Below are positions 50,693-62,959 of a stretch of DNA of 64,000 nucleotides, piece after piece. Numbering within the stretch: position 1 is the first letter of the stretch; each line of letters opens with the position of its first letter. Below the pieces are notes generated by a model, which was not told where the DNA came from, made no database searches, and was given only the letters and a program-made list of their open reading frames with translations. Source of the stretch: Trebouxia sp. TZW2008 (Eukaryota; Chlorophyta; Trebouxiophyceae; Trebouxiales; Trebouxiaceae); NCBI GenBank assembly GCA_002118135.1, contig BDIU01000261.1, positions 1 through 64,000 of the forward strand, written 5' to 3'. Made by a program: the position numbers and the translations under genes.

Positions 50693-53600
50693 CTACCAAT
50701 CCAAACGCTTCACAAGGTTGTTCACAGTCACCAACCTGCTTGCTGACTCAACCCTAGCATACAACACAGGGCACTCTCCATTCTCACACACAACTGCCCC
50801 TGCCATGCCCCCACTATGACACCTCACGCAATAGGCCTGCGCCCCAGCCTGCCTATGTTCCAAATTATCCGCTAGCTGCGTGTACTCAAGATACACTTCC
50901 TCCCATTTGCCATCTTGGGCACTGCACACTTCACACAGCCCCGGCCCCTCCACCCCCGCCTGGGGGGGTAGCTTGGGGGAGGGTATGTGCCTCTTGCAGC
51001 CCAGGCAGCGGATGGTGCCCTTGTAGAAGTTCATCATGCCCGTCTGGCGAGCTCCTGACTTGCGCTTGTTGTGGTCAGCGCCGCTGTTGGCTGGCGCCCG
51101 GCTCAGGTCCAAGCGCACCATTGTGTGTGGGCCTGCAACAAATGCAGGTGCTGCTATTGAGGTGATGGTTGGAACAGCATGATCAAGCGGGGTATATAGC
51201 CAGCTTCTGCAAAACTGACAGCCACAGCTTGGGCAGTCAATTTTGCAGCAACATAGGTGGCCCAAAGCATTGAAAGCCTTAAGAAGCCTTGACCCTTGAT
51301 CATGAGGGGGAAAACCTGATCATCACTACAAAGTCATGAGCATGCACAGCAGCACAAGTCATGCAGGCAGTGTACCTGATAGCAGGCTATGCAGCTGAGA
51401 TGGGCTCAGGCACACAGCAAACATCTCTGACAGGGGCCGCAGCAGCTTGTTCTTCCAATACAGCTCAAAGTCGGCCTGCTGGCCCGCCAGGACGGCGGTC
51501 AATGGGTCCTCGGCCGCCTCGTCCTGAGTGCGCAGGCCCGGCAGCAGCACGTACTGCAGCCGCTCCCCGAGCACAAAGCTCCTGCCAGCGTCCCTTTGCT
51601 GCACATACAGCCCAAGAGGTCAAGGTGATGCGGTCAAATCATGGCTGCTGCCTGACTTGCAGGCCAAGCAGCTGTGTCTCCGCCGCCATGTCTTTGTTGC
51701 ATGCACACAAACAGGGTGTGGGCGTGACAATACCAACATGGAGTCATGGTAACCCTCACCATCATTCATAATACATCATATGAACACAAATACAATAAGC
51801 CTCCAAAGCCTGATACATATATACAGTCCATGGAGCTGGTTTGCATACCTGCAGTCTGACAGCCAGGGAGGCATGGGGTCCCCTGACGTCATCACCCCCG
51901 CCCCCACCTTCACCGCCAGCCCCTTTGCTGCCTGAGGGTCCAGGCTCCCCCTCTGCAGCTGCCCCAGCAATCTGCTGCCCAGTCAGCCGCCACAGTCCTC
52001 CCTGAAAACCAGAATAGCTGTAGAGAGCAAGGAAAGCAACAGGAAAATCTATGCTGTGGCGCTCAATCAGCTGCCAGGGCCTCCAAAAACCCAATTCAGG
52101 TGTAGGGAAAAAGAAACAGGAAACGCTACGGTTTTTGGCATCTTCATGAGAGCCTCGGTGAAAAGAAGCAGTTTGGCAATGCTGCAGGTGAGAACCTTCG
52201 GCGTCTCACTGAGTAAATCTGAGTACAGATGCAAACACGAATACAAATACAAAAACGAATGCAAGTCCAATCATGAATGTGCAGTATTGAACATTCACTG
52301 GAGAATGGACACGATCCTGAGTGGACATATTATGTTGCATGAATGAGGATAAGTGTATGAGAGGTCTGACTGTCATGACCATCTCCCAGGCCTCACAGCT
52401 GCCCGCCAGCAGCCGCCGCACCTCCCCTTCCACAAATTGGCTGGCTGCTGCCACATCATTCTGCAAAGCACCACAGCAGCTTCAGCCTATGGCCATCAGT
52501 GAATCACCATACATCATAATACTACGTATACAGAATACTCAGTACACAACATGTAATATGCAATACGTGAAAGTACGAATCACGGAGATGCAGTGCACGA
52601 AATACGCAATATGGCGCCGGTACGTCATACCCAATACGCAAGTATTCTACAATATGAAACACTGAGACGAAGAGCATGGTGAATTACTGATGGCCATCCT
52701 CTGTCTGAAAGCTGCAGCTTGAGTATGTGAGTCATTATCTCAAGTGCTGTTACCGTCACTGAAAATACCATCATGAACTGTCATCAAGGCAGCTTATACC
52801 TGCATGATGATGCGCCTGAGGGCTCCCTGTAGGGTGTTGCGCACGATGGGGGCGGCCTGGCGCCACATGCTCTTCAGCCCCTTCACCAGTAGCGTGCCAC
52901 CCCTGCTGATGTCCTCCTCCTTCTCATAACCCCGCCCTGCATACCTGCACCACACCCCTCGCATGAGATCACTAGATCTTGCATGCATACATGACAGTCT
53001 CGGCTTGAGATTGTCAAGTCCTGCATCCATGTGTGACAGCCAAATCACACAGTAGCCAGCAGAATGCCCCCTGTCCATGTCCTCCTCTATATCCCTGCCC
53101 TGCACACCTGCAAAAATCGTCTCATTAAATCCAGCCAGTAAGCTCAAGCTCAATCGATGTGATCACAACCTTTTTCTTATGCAACTTTGTTAATTTTCTG
53201 CCGAAGTGAACAACCTGATCTTGTGATTCAACAAATCTGCCAAGAATAACAAAGACACCCCACAGTGCTTCAGGCAGGTTTTGAGCTTCATCAAAAACAG
53301 TACTACAGATGTTGCTGCATCATGTGGCTGCTTAGCAACTGGACACGCAGGCAGGACTTGAAAGAATGCACTATTCCAAAGGCTGACACATGTGAGCTGC
53401 TATTGCTAAGCTCAGGGCAGCTTGTATGAGAACAGACGTGTTGACGTGCAACATCCTGAAGGGCTGTCAATCATGAGTAGCTGTTGATACGACCAAGGCA
53501 GCTTTAACGAGGGCATAAAGCATCATGAAGGGCTGTCAATCATGAGTAGCTATTGCTATGCTTGAGACAGCTTGTGGCTGCAGACCTGTTGACGTGCAGC

Positions 53601-56600
53601 ATCATGAAGGGCTGGCACACACGTTCAAACTTGAGGTCCATGACAGCCGGAAAGGCTGCACTCACCAGCTTCCCTGCCACCTGACCAACCTGCATCAGCT
53701 ATTGCAGTTTGCCTTCACATCTGAAACATTGTAGGCACCCATGCACAGTACCCTCAGCATGACCAAAATGGTTTGCAACAAGCCCAGATGCTGATCAACT
53801 CACATGCAATTCTGCAATTGTTGGAAAGTGCTGGAAAGTGTTGTGACCTAGACAGCTGATGGCAGGATTGCATTTGGATAGGAGGCAGACCTGACCAGCC
53901 AGACACATGAGTCTGGTCTGACTGCCTGAACACCCAATTTTGGGTCAACAACGGCATATGCATCTGTCTGATGGGTTACACTTGGGGATTTTATGCCAGC
54001 AAATACAGCAATTGTGCAGGTGTCAATCTGGATGGCTTGTTGCGAGCTAGCAATGGGAAAAGAGGCAAAGGCGGAGTTGGTCTAGTCTGACTGAGCATGC
54101 AGTTTCAGATCAACAATTGCATGAGTTCACAGTTGGGGTTCTGCGTCAGCAACGATGCAAATGTTGACCTGGATGGCTTCTTGTGGGGTGGCATTGGGAA
54201 AGGAAGCAAAGATGGAGTCGGTCTGGGCATAGATGACCTTAGCCCCCTTTCCTGCAGGCCCCAGCTTGCCTTGCGCTGCCACTGCCTCTAACGTCTCCCT
54301 TGCCCGCTGTGTCGCCTGTGCATACAAAGACCTACTGTCAATTTCTCAATTGATGCATGTGTCCTACAGAACCCTAACATGCATTCATTGCAATGCTCCC
54401 ACGCTTGTTTTCACTATATCAACACAATCATAGCAGGTGTAGCTAGAGCAACGCTGGTCAATGACAGCTTCTCAAACATGTGCCATGCCAACATGGCCAA
54501 CAGCCCTCTGCAATCAGTGCATTATTGCAAACTTGCATGCTTCTTGCCTGCCAAAAAGAATGCAAGCACACACAGCACAGATGAATAATGTGAGAGGGGT
54601 GGGTCAAGAAGTGGCTAGGGCAGGGATGAGGGGCAGGGGCAGGGGCAGGGTCAGGGGCAGGACGGGTTGTGAATCACCTGTGAGCCTAGGGCAAGGCAAC
54701 CATCAGCCAGGGCCACACTCTGCAGGGGCGAGGCCATAGCCCCAGTGAAGCCATACAGGGCATTTGCAGTCAGCTTGAGGGCCTTCTGCCGAGAGTCCAG
54801 AATAGCACGGGTACCTGGGCATCAAAAGTCCAGTCCATGCATTGGATGCATTCAGTTGCTCTGCAATGCCAAGCCAGGACTTTTGTTCAAGAGATCTCAG
54901 CAGTTAATGCTAATGCTGACGTCTGAGGCACACTTGAAACTGAGCATGCTTACTTGTGCACGTTATGCGTGTGTAGCTGCTGCCAGCCACCACACACGCA
55001 GTGATAGCAGGAACCTGTGATGTGCCAAAAGTCAACTCTGCTTGCATGCGGACAACATCCCCATTCAGTCAGACCCATGCAAGCCCCTCTCCGGCAAAAC
55101 AAGCGCAAAGATACACACACTAGACCAGCATCAGAGGCCTCTTTAACAAATCAATTGTCAAAATGCAGCATCAAGTCTGAGCTGCTTCTGCTAATAGAGC
55201 CTCCATTTGTGACGCCTGACAGGTGGAGCGTTTGTTGTCACTCACTTTAATTTACCCATGGTTTGCACCAAAACCACAGAGGCCTTACCAGCATCAGAAG
55301 CCTCTTTTAGCGCAGCTCGGGTGGTAGCCCTAGCCTCAATCAAAGCAGCCAGAATAGACGGTAGAATCCCCTTGCGCAAATCAGCCTTCACAAAATGGCT
55401 CTTGATGCTGGCCTTAGGCCGCAGGACTTCAGTCGTATGCTCAGGCGGCAAGCCAGTCACATCGCCAGGGTGTAGCAGTGTGCTGTAGCACAGGTTGTGT
55501 GCTCTGTAGAGGGAAGGGTACAGGGAGGCAAAGTCCAGGATGGCTACTGGGGTCTTGTAGAGGCCCACTGTGTTGCACTCCACTGGGTGCATGAGGTAAG
55601 GGCTTTCTTGTAGGGGCTCCCCAGCCTGTCGCCCTGCCACCACATATCTGTAGCCACTTTCAAAAAGCAGTCAGTGATATGCTCAGGGGGTCAGCCAGTC
55701 ACATCCTCAGGGTGTAGCAAAGTGCTATAGCACAGGTTGTGTGCTCTAAACAGGGAGGGGTACAGCGAGGCAAAGTCCAGCATGGCTATTGGGGTCTTGT
55801 AGAGGCCCACTGTGCTGCACTCAACTGGGTGCATGAGGTAGGGGCTTTCCTGTAGAGGCTCCCCTGCCTGCCGACCTGCCACCACGTACCTGCGCCACAA
55901 CAGTCAGCATAGCACAGCACAGCACAGCACAGCACAGCACAGCACAGCACAGCACAGCACAGCACAGCACAGCACAGGGGGGTAAAGACCGGGATAGGGA
56001 CTGGGGTCTTGTAGAGGCCCGCTGTGTTGCACTCCACGAAGTGCGTGAGGTAGGGGCTTCCTTGTGGTACCTCCCCAGCCTGTCGCCCTGCATCTACATA
56101 TCTGTGGCCAAATAACAGTCAGCCCATGCACAGAAATATTGCTGTCCTGCAAAGGCAAGATGGTTTTCTTCCAGCACAGCACAGCACAGCACAGCACAGT
56201 CAGGGGCAGATGCACTCAACTCAACATCTGAAGCGCACACTTCCTTGGAGGTTGCACAATAGCAGCAGAGGCAATTAGATTCTGTATGACTGTCATCAGG
56301 CAGCTGTAATCACCCTTGGCGTTGAGCATTTCTAAGCAGCAGGCTCCAGGTGCGGATCATCTGAGCGTTATACAAGATCTGGGGCAGGGTCAGCCCCGTA
56401 GCCCTAGCCAGTTCCACTGTCTCTGGGACCGTTGCCAGGCGTTGAAGCAGCTGTTGCAGCAGATGCCCTCTTGCCATGGCATGACGCGCCAGACGCAATG
56501 CATCTGCTCCTGCCTCTGCTGCTGCTGATGCTGGTGATCTTTTGCCTGACCTACAGCAAGTGCACTTCATTTCAGCTGCAAGCCTGGCTGTGATCATTGA

Positions 56601-59600
56601 GTCCTCGTGCTTTGCCACTTTGCACAGGTGCGACTTGAAGTCAGTCAAAGAAGGCTTGTGGACAGGCACGTGTTGTTGTTGACTGCATACACAGTTACGC
56701 ATATGCAATTGTGAACAGTGTTTGCATGATTGTATGGTGGTAGTGGTCTGCTGAAAGGGGGCCATGGAGGGGTTTGGGGGAGCGTTGTATACTGGGGAGC
56801 GGTATGGGGGAGCGTTGGATATTGAAGCAGGAAGAAGAGGTGGTCATGGAAGGGGGTTTTGGGGGGAGGGAGAGTTCACTTGGCGTGGGAGTGATAGCCC
56901 AGGCAGCTTGAGAGCTGACCACAAGCCCTTGATCTGTCCACAGCTTGCTTACGTGAGTGACAACAGCATCGCAGCAAGATGTAGATACAACGGGGGTTTG
57001 AAGGTCACTTGGGCCAAGGATCCGGCAGGCCAATTCAGGCAGCAAGGCAGCATGGTAGCTTGCCACTGTCCACACTTTCATTTTGTTTGGGGCAGCTTGG
57101 CTTTGCGACATACGGTTGATTGGCTTCCAAAGTGATTGCAACGAAAGACCAACAAGCTACCAGAGCATGCTGACAATGACACCATACAGCAGAGCAGAGA
57201 AGCTTGGATGGCAGTCAGGAGTGAGGAAAACAAGACTTGGAAAATTACTTTGAGGTGTTTTGGGGTTGCAGGCGGGCCCAGGCAGCAAGGCAGCGCGGCG
57301 GCACCACCTCCAAGCGCTGCCCCAGCAGAGTCTGAGCGCAGTCCACCAGGCTGAAACTTGCCAGATTCACCCCATTCAGTACCTGTGCAGGCATGCAGCA
57401 ATAATAACAATAATAATACTAACATTATAACAATAACATTAAAATCTCATCATTAATAATAACAACAGGTATGTGGCCTTGATGCAGCACTGCATGCCAT
57501 GCGTGCACTTCATGCAATGGACTACACAGTCTGCAGCCTGTCAGCCAATTAATATCTGTGCATGGCACACACAACTGTGATTGTCTGTTATGGCAGCTGA
57601 CAGGGACTGTTCAACCTGGCAAGAACAGAAGCCGTAGGGCGTTGAATGCAGATTCTGTGCATGCAGAATGTGCAGTTGTGACACACATGGAGGCAGTGAG
57701 GCTGAATAACAATGTGTGCACCTGGCAGAGGATGTCAGAAACAAGGCAGCCACCCACGCCATTTCTGAACATTCTGAGCTGGCAGCACTTAGAATCGCAA
57801 CTCACAGGGATAGAGGCAAAAGGGCAGTATGTGTACCTGGCGGAGGATATTAAAGACAAGGCGGCCATCCTCATCATTTGTGTGCACTTTGGGTTGGCAG
57901 CATCACAGCCACAATTGACACAGAGAGAGGCAAAAGAGCAGATTGTGCACCTGTCGCAGAATGTCAAAGACGAGGCGGCCATCCACATCAGTCCTGTAGG
58001 TCTCCTGATTGGAGGTAGACGCCATGCGGTTCTGGGTCTTCACCCAGTTGGGCGAGTAGCGCACCACAGACTTCAAGGACAGAGGCCGTGCATGCCCCCC
58101 CGCCAGGCGCCCAATGAAGAGACCCCCGCCCCCAATGTGAAGGGCTTTGAAACGGGCTGCAATGGCACCTAGAGTGTCCTTGACCTGCAATGATTGCAAG
58201 TGTCACTCTAGTGTGTGTCTGTTTAGCCTTCAAGATGCGCAGGGCAGGGGCAGGAAAGGACAGGGGCTAGACATGCCCTCCCAGATGCATTATAGACCAG
58301 CCCCTACCCCCAATGTGAAGGGCCTTGGGGTGAAACGCAATGGCACCTAGAGTGTTCTAAACTTACATCAATTGCAAGTGGCATTGTGGCACTTGTCCGT
58401 TGAGGCTTGAATTCACAATGGGCAGGGGCAGGGGCAGGGGCAGAGGGTAGCTGACCTGATACAGGTAGAAGGCATCTGGGTCTACTTGCTCCAAATGAGC
58501 CAGCCAGGCAAGCAGCATAGCTTCCTCACTTCCATACCTGCAACGCCACCAGCATCTGTGCCACAGCTGACAGTCGCAAAGGGTGTCAGTCATGATGCGT
58601 ATGATTATGTCAAAAAGCGTTTTTCATGATGCATTGATGGGCATGAGGACAAGGCCATGAGCTGTGTGGACATGACTGTGAGACGCACTGAGCAGAGTCA
58701 GCCATTGTTCGTACGACACTGCTGCTGCCTTGCAAGACAACACCAACTCTGGCGCAAGACGTACAAGCTTGTGACAGACTACACAGCACCGCTTTGAGCT
58801 GATTAACATGTGTCCAAAAGGACTATAGCCTGGACTGTGAATCCTGACAACGGGCTAAACAGGAAAGTCCTGTACAGCTTCATCTAAATGGCATTGTGGA
58901 TGAAGGCTAACCTGTAGACCTCCGCCCCAGTGACAGCTTCTGTGTAGCAAGCTTCAGGCTGGCCAGCTTGCCATAGGAACACCATCTGCCGGCCTGTGTC
59001 CTGCCGCGCACTGCTGCTTGCCTCTTCTGCTTCATCCTGATCACCTGTACAAAAGTCAAAGTTTGCCCAACATTTAGTGCAGGGCTATTGATAGCCATGC
59101 ATTGACCCACAGGGCACGTCAGAGTCTACAGCACTGCTGGGCAGCTGATAGTCATGAGACTGCCTTCATTACACAGAGCAGGTCAGGACTTACACATCAT
59201 TCAGTCTAGGGCTGTTGACCGTCACCCTCCTTTGCAAGCTTGCTAAAGAGGTCTCATGACCCTGCTAGGTGCATACAGAACCAGCAATGTGCAGGGGTTA
59301 GGTGAGCACATGATCGAACTGGTTGGAGACAGTTGATTGCCTCTGTACGTAGCTAGTTGGGCCTGCTGAGCCTGCCTAGCCCACGTTTATAATGAAACGA
59401 ACGAATGAATGCCCAGGGCCTGTCCATGAGACTGGTTGCAAGCTAGGGCTCACAAGGCTCAAGGGTAACTCCCTCAACAGACTGACTCCCCTCGAGGTCC
59501 CCTTCCAACCCCCCATCTACCCCCTCATCCTCCCCCGTCACCCCCTCCAGCTGCAGCTCGGCTGCCGGGGCTGCGGGCTGAGCCCTTACTGTAGCCTGAC

Positions 59601-61658
59601 TGGAGGGATGACTGATGCAGCTGATGCCCACTATAGGGTCCTGCTGTGATGGCACTGCTACCCTGCACAAGACAAGCTTTGCCGTTTTCCCCTCATGATC
59701 ATCACTGGAGCATGTTGGAGATTGTGTTATTGTATGTATTCCCAAACGCTTTTGGTGATTGACTTCTGGGGGGTCACAGATCATGCTGCAGTGATGAGGG
59801 TGCTTGTCCTTTGCAGCGCAACACAAGTCACTTGATACAGATTACTGAGGCCGCCTCTCCTTTGCATTGCGACATGAGGCATTGAGAAACATGTCGTCAA
59901 CGTTTGAGGTCGCCTGTCCCTTTGCATTGAGCACTACACACTGGGTATGAACAATGGTCAGCACTCATCATTTGCATCTCAACAGGCCATGAGCACATCA
60001 GATGTTATAGACTTGAGGAGACCTGAATTACTTCCCAACACTATGCATTGAAAACTGTTTGCATCATAACACTAGGCGTTGAATGTGAATGACAGAACAC
60101 ACCTGTCTTTAGCATCTTTAGGGGCCATGAGCACATCAAGGGCCATTAGGCTGAGGTTGTTGATCCTGCCCTGCCTCGCCCAGTCAGCGGCCTGCTGCCA
60201 CAGAGGGGCAGGTTGGGGGCTGCCCTGGGGGCGGAAGGGGGTCGGCTGCCAGTGGGGGTCAGCCAGCTGGGTGGCATCTGGGGTGAGTGCCTGCAGGCTC
60301 CGCCAAGGCGCCACTACCTGCATCAAAAATAATGATCCTATCAGTGATCACAGCAGACAAGTAGTGATGATAGAAGTGGTTGTTGTGATGATAGCTGTAA
60401 TGAATCACTAATCATTCAATGTAGTTCCAACACCGTGTCAATGTTTGTTACACAGGCGTCCCCAACACATTCGCAAGCTGGCAATGTATGCAGGATCTCC
60501 CAAGGTGCCACCACCTGTCACCGCCACATCTCAACTTTCACACTTCAGTGTTCATGCTTCAACAGCTGCTATACAGGGCATGTCAAAGTTTGCCATCTGG
60601 GTGTCCCAAACACCTTTCAAGCTGATCATGTATGCAAGCGCCGCCAGGGCGCTACCACCTGCATCAAACAAAGTCACAGCGCAGCGCATGTCCCCACTGA
60701 CAAGGCAATGCTTGAAAGCAGGAGCAGCAGGTCATCTTGCCAGCGTTGCTCCATGGACACACTGTCTCTTGTACACGGGCAAACGGGCACATGTACAAAG
60801 CCTACTTACTTAACAACTCACAGCGTCTAAGCCTTAAGAAAGCTACAGCACAGTACTTGTCTCAGTTGACAATGCATCTGCCTGTTGACAAACAACAATT
60901 GCGCAATGAAGCACACTTTCAAAAGCTGATGCAGTATCATTTGCACTGCAGGGCTCACCTCAAGAGCACATTTGGACAGCCTGTGTCTAGAGTCAGTCAC
61001 AGCCTGACACCCGCCACTAGGGCCAGGGGCTACTGCGGCAGGGCTGCTGCCTGCGGCCCTAGAGCTGCCAGGTTTTGCCGGAGTGGCAGGGGCTTGAGGC
61101 TGAGATGCAGTAGCTTGGGCCTGGGCAGGAGGTACATGTATCCAAGACCCTGCGGAAACTCATACAAGCTTTCTGGCCGAAAGATGTACTCTCGGTACAA
61201 GTGTCGAATGACTTTGCTCCCTTTTTCTTGAGCAGTATATTTGACAGCTTTAAGGACGTCAATTCTATTGCCATTTGTGAGCTCCAGGCGAGAAATGCTG
61301 CAAATGGCAAAAGATGATTTCAACATGGTTTTGTAAATTGGGCAGGGCAGGCAGAACAGATGTCCAAGCCCCTGCACACATCCATACAAGCTTTGATTGC
61401 TGCCCCAGAGCTTTCAATTGTGCTGGGATGACAGGAGCTCAAGGCCGGGATGCAGTATCTTGGGCCTGTGCAGGAGGTGCATGTATACAAGACCCTACAT
61501 GCAAGCTTCATGTGCCAGACTGGGGGCTTCAGGCAAGCAGTGCTTCAAGTGAAAAAGGGGTCAAAGGAGAAGAGCCTCTTCACAGCAAACAGAAGCATGG
61601 CAGTTTCTGGCTAGCTGCAAGTAGGGCTGAAATGGTGTTACAGAAAGATTCACAATCA

Positions 61659-61708
<50 letters not shown>

Positions 61709-62913
61709 CGGGCAGTGCAGCCAGGTGAGCTCGAGAGACAGCTGTGTCTACCAGGAAGCACTGCAGCACATTGGCCTGATGCACATACAGCAGCAGCAAG
61801 AGCAGCAGCAACAGCATTAGCAGCGCAGACGCATTACCTCCAGAGACAGCTGTGTCTACCAGGAAGCGCTGCAGCACATTCACCTCATGCTCATACTGCT
61901 CCAAGTCCGCCCACGTCAAGCCCTGCTGCTTCAGGCTGTCCTTCTGCAGCACCTGCTTCACTGCTGCCGCACCCTTCTTCACACTCATGCCTGGAGCCAG
62001 AGTGATCTGCAGCAAAGGTCAGATCAGTGCTCAATCTGCTTGCTTGACTAGTGCTGCTGCTTGAGGCTGTCCTTCTGCAGCACCTACTTGATGGCTGCTG
62101 CATACTTCTAAACTCATGTCTGAACCCAGAGCAATCTATAGCAAAGGAAAGCAGAACTCAGCATCCTTGCTTAACTGCTGGTGCTGGTGTTGGTGCTGGT
62201 GCTGGTGCTGCTGCTGCTGCTGCTGGTGCTGCTGCTGCTGCTGGTGCTGCTGCTGCTGCTGCTGCTAATTGCTGATGCTAATATTGGTGGCATTGGCATC
62301 AAGTTGCCTATGCTTTCTGCTGCTGCTGCTGCTGCTGCTGATGCCGCTGCAAGATTGCCCATGTTTGCTGATGCAGGACTGCACTGGACCAGGTGCGACT
62401 GTGACGTCAAAGCGCAGCAAAGCTGTTGCAGCTGTGTTCAAAGGTCATGCAAGACCTTATAGGCAGCTGCAACACCTGTGTTGGCTGCATCATCAGTCAA
62501 CGCTCATCAACAGCCCAACAGCATGCATGCACAATTTTCTGCCTCAGTTGTACAAGACAGCTCATCAGAACTGTCAAAAGATCTGCGCAGCACTGAGGCA
62601 AATGTGAACTAAGTTGTGATGCCAGAGTCAGACATTCCTTGCAGCACTGGTGCACGTGCAACGACTCTCAACTGGACGTGCACCAGACACATGAGACACA
62701 AGCGGTTGCTGCATGTTGCTGTTGTGTTTTTTCGAAACTTGCTGGTCACCCAACCCTCGAGGTCATTGCCAGCAGCAACAACGCTGAATTGCACTGTTGT
62801 GGAATGTCACCTTGAGAAAAGTGGAGCCGTCTGGGGCACTGGGGCGGTAATACATGATGGGGCGGCACTGCACAGCCTGCAACCCCTGGATGCGTGCGTC
62901 TGGAGGCATGCTC
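50693..62913 (-). CDS. DNA polymerase delta-like catalytic subunit, divergent, 5' partial
   Basis: This is a family B polymerase matching the delta subunit throughout, but with lost catalytic residues. N-terminal domain: [17 protein letters not shown] (62811-62913), [11 protein letters not shown] and [12 protein letters not shown] (61838-62006), WIHVPPAQ (61170 down). Exonuclease region: [13 protein letters not shown] (60100-60160; DxE of Exo I missing), [11 protein letters not shown] (59650), DPDAFYLYQ then [15 protein letters not shown] (58460, 58180; Exo II altered), [17 protein letters not shown] (56500; Exo III Tyr and Asp missing). Motif [21 protein letters not shown] (55480-55550), then [12 protein letters not shown]. 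Motif [20 protein letters not shown] (54740-54800). Motif [11 protein letters not shown], where YGDTDS is standard (54200-54240). [18 protein letters not shown] stands for the KKRYAG region (53600, 52940). [13 protein letters not shown] lacks the RRD motif (52860). [14 protein letters not shown] (51430) is delta-like. The C-terminus has two Cys modules (CLGCKR...CEVC, CVRC...CPVLY), stop at 50693. The first exon(s) lie beyond the window. Confidence 0.85.
52494..52666 (+). mobile_element. MITE-like dispersed repeat, copy B
   Basis: It starts ATCAGTGAATCACCATA and ends AATATGAAACACTGAG, an imperfect terminal inverted repeat of about 15 bases. It shares its core with copies at 351, 46154 and 63771 and lies in an intron of the polymerase gene. 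Confidence 0.6.
53030..53110 (-). pseudogene. Duplicate of polymerase exon start (YAGRG exon)
   Basis: The minus strand reads [16 protein letters not shown], a decayed copy of [15 protein letters not shown] at 52890-52946. It lies just upstream of the real exon. Confidence 0.6.
53390..53625 (-). repeat. Three tandem copies of a polymerase exon 3' end
   Basis: The functional exon end ([10 protein letters not shown], 53594-53630) is followed by two copies of its end and intron start. CATCATGAAGGGCTG recurs near 53605 and 53525, with CATCCTGAAGGGCTG near 53455. Each is followed by ATGAGTAGCT-type sequence. Confidence 0.7.
53985..54085 (-). pseudogene. Duplicate of the motif C exon 3' half
   Basis: The minus strand retains the frame around the motif C end (a Gln-Thr pair, then a degraded sequence) and ...NKPSRL, corresponding to [19 protein letters not shown] at 54165-54225. 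It lies downstream in the intron and has lost the catalytic Asp. Confidence 0.6.
55691..55890 (-). pseudogene. Second copy of the motif A exon
   Basis: This is nearly identical to the 5' two thirds of the functional motif A exon at 55450-55645. It retains an intact motif A ([20 protein letters not shown]) and ends in a TGA after DVTG. The acceptor is preserved. If used instead of the functional copy it would truncate the protein. Confidence 0.8.
55912..55976. repeat. (AGCAC)n pentanucleotide repeat
   Basis: About 13 perfect AGCAC units lie between the second and third copies of the motif A exon. A second tract of about five units is at 56173-56200. Confidence 0.95.
56000..56110 (-). pseudogene. 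Third, truncated copy of the motif A exon
   Basis: This covers the acceptor and the exon start down to VGLYKTP, then breaks off before motif A into the pentanucleotide repeat. It also carries small changes in the leading codons. Confidence 0.7.
57716..58003 (-). repeat. Three tandem copies of a polymerase exon 3' end
   Basis: A unit of about 115 bp is present at 57716-57830, 57831-57944 and 57945-58003 plus. The minus strand encodes LVFDILRQ in the functional exon end (about 57960), with LVFNILRQ and LVSDILCQ in the copies, each followed by a CAGGT(A/G) donor-like sequence. Confidence 0.75.
59316..59405 (+). repeat. Dispersed repeat shared with 12058 region
   Basis: ACTGGTTGGAGACAGTTGAT and then GGGCCTGCTGAGCCTGCCTA repeat the 12058-12150 sequence at about 80 % identity by eye. 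It lies in a polymerase intron. Confidence 0.65.
61330..61520 (-). repeat. Extra copies of the polymerase WIHVPP exon start
   Basis: The functional exon starts after TTTCCGCAG near 61155. Copies of its start (61440-61510, reading IHAPPAQAQ in part; 61335-61390, more decayed) lie upstream in the intron. Confidence 0.6.
61666..61711. repeat. (CAG)n microsatellite
   Basis: About 14 CAG units lie in a polymerase intron. A shorter interrupted CAG tract is at 61788-61815, next to a duplicated exon end (61740-61790, [13 protein letters not shown] on the minus strand). Confidence 0.95.
62035..62155 (-). pseudogene. Duplicate of the polymerase ITLAPG exon start
   Basis: CTGCTTGAGGCTGTCCTTCTGCAGCACCTACTTGATGGCTGC on the plus strand parallels 61927-61968 in the functional exon. 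The acceptor region is also copied. The frame is broken by a stop. Confidence 0.65.
62175..62268. repeat. (TGCTGG/TGCTGC)n repeat
   Basis: This is a CTG-type tract with interspersed TGG in a polymerase intron. Another CTG run lies at 62318-62342. Confidence 0.95.
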
Positions 62914-62959
62914 CTGCATGCGCAAAATATCATTTAAAATAGTCAAGAAACACAAACAA

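Noticed and set aside
55904..56215. Cys/Ala-rich open frames over the AGCAC repeat
   Set aside because: They are produced solely by the pentanucleotide repeat, which is open in several frames.
62171..62410. Poly-Ser/Ala open frame
   Set aside because: It arises from the CTG-type repeat in an intron of the polymerase gene.
50693..62913. DNA polymerase zeta (REV3) as identity
   Set aside because: The C-terminal cysteine modules and an RARETLE segment first suggested zeta. HNLCYSTLL after motif A, YGFTGA in motif [13 protein letters not shown], the [17 protein letters not shown] lead-in and the [11 protein letters not shown] segment fit delta better.
50693..62913. Transposon- or virus-derived family B polymerase
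   Set aside because: The intron-rich structure, the full cellular delta domain order and the C-terminal cysteine modules are not those of Polinton or viral polymerases, and no capsid, integrase or other mobile genes lie nearby.
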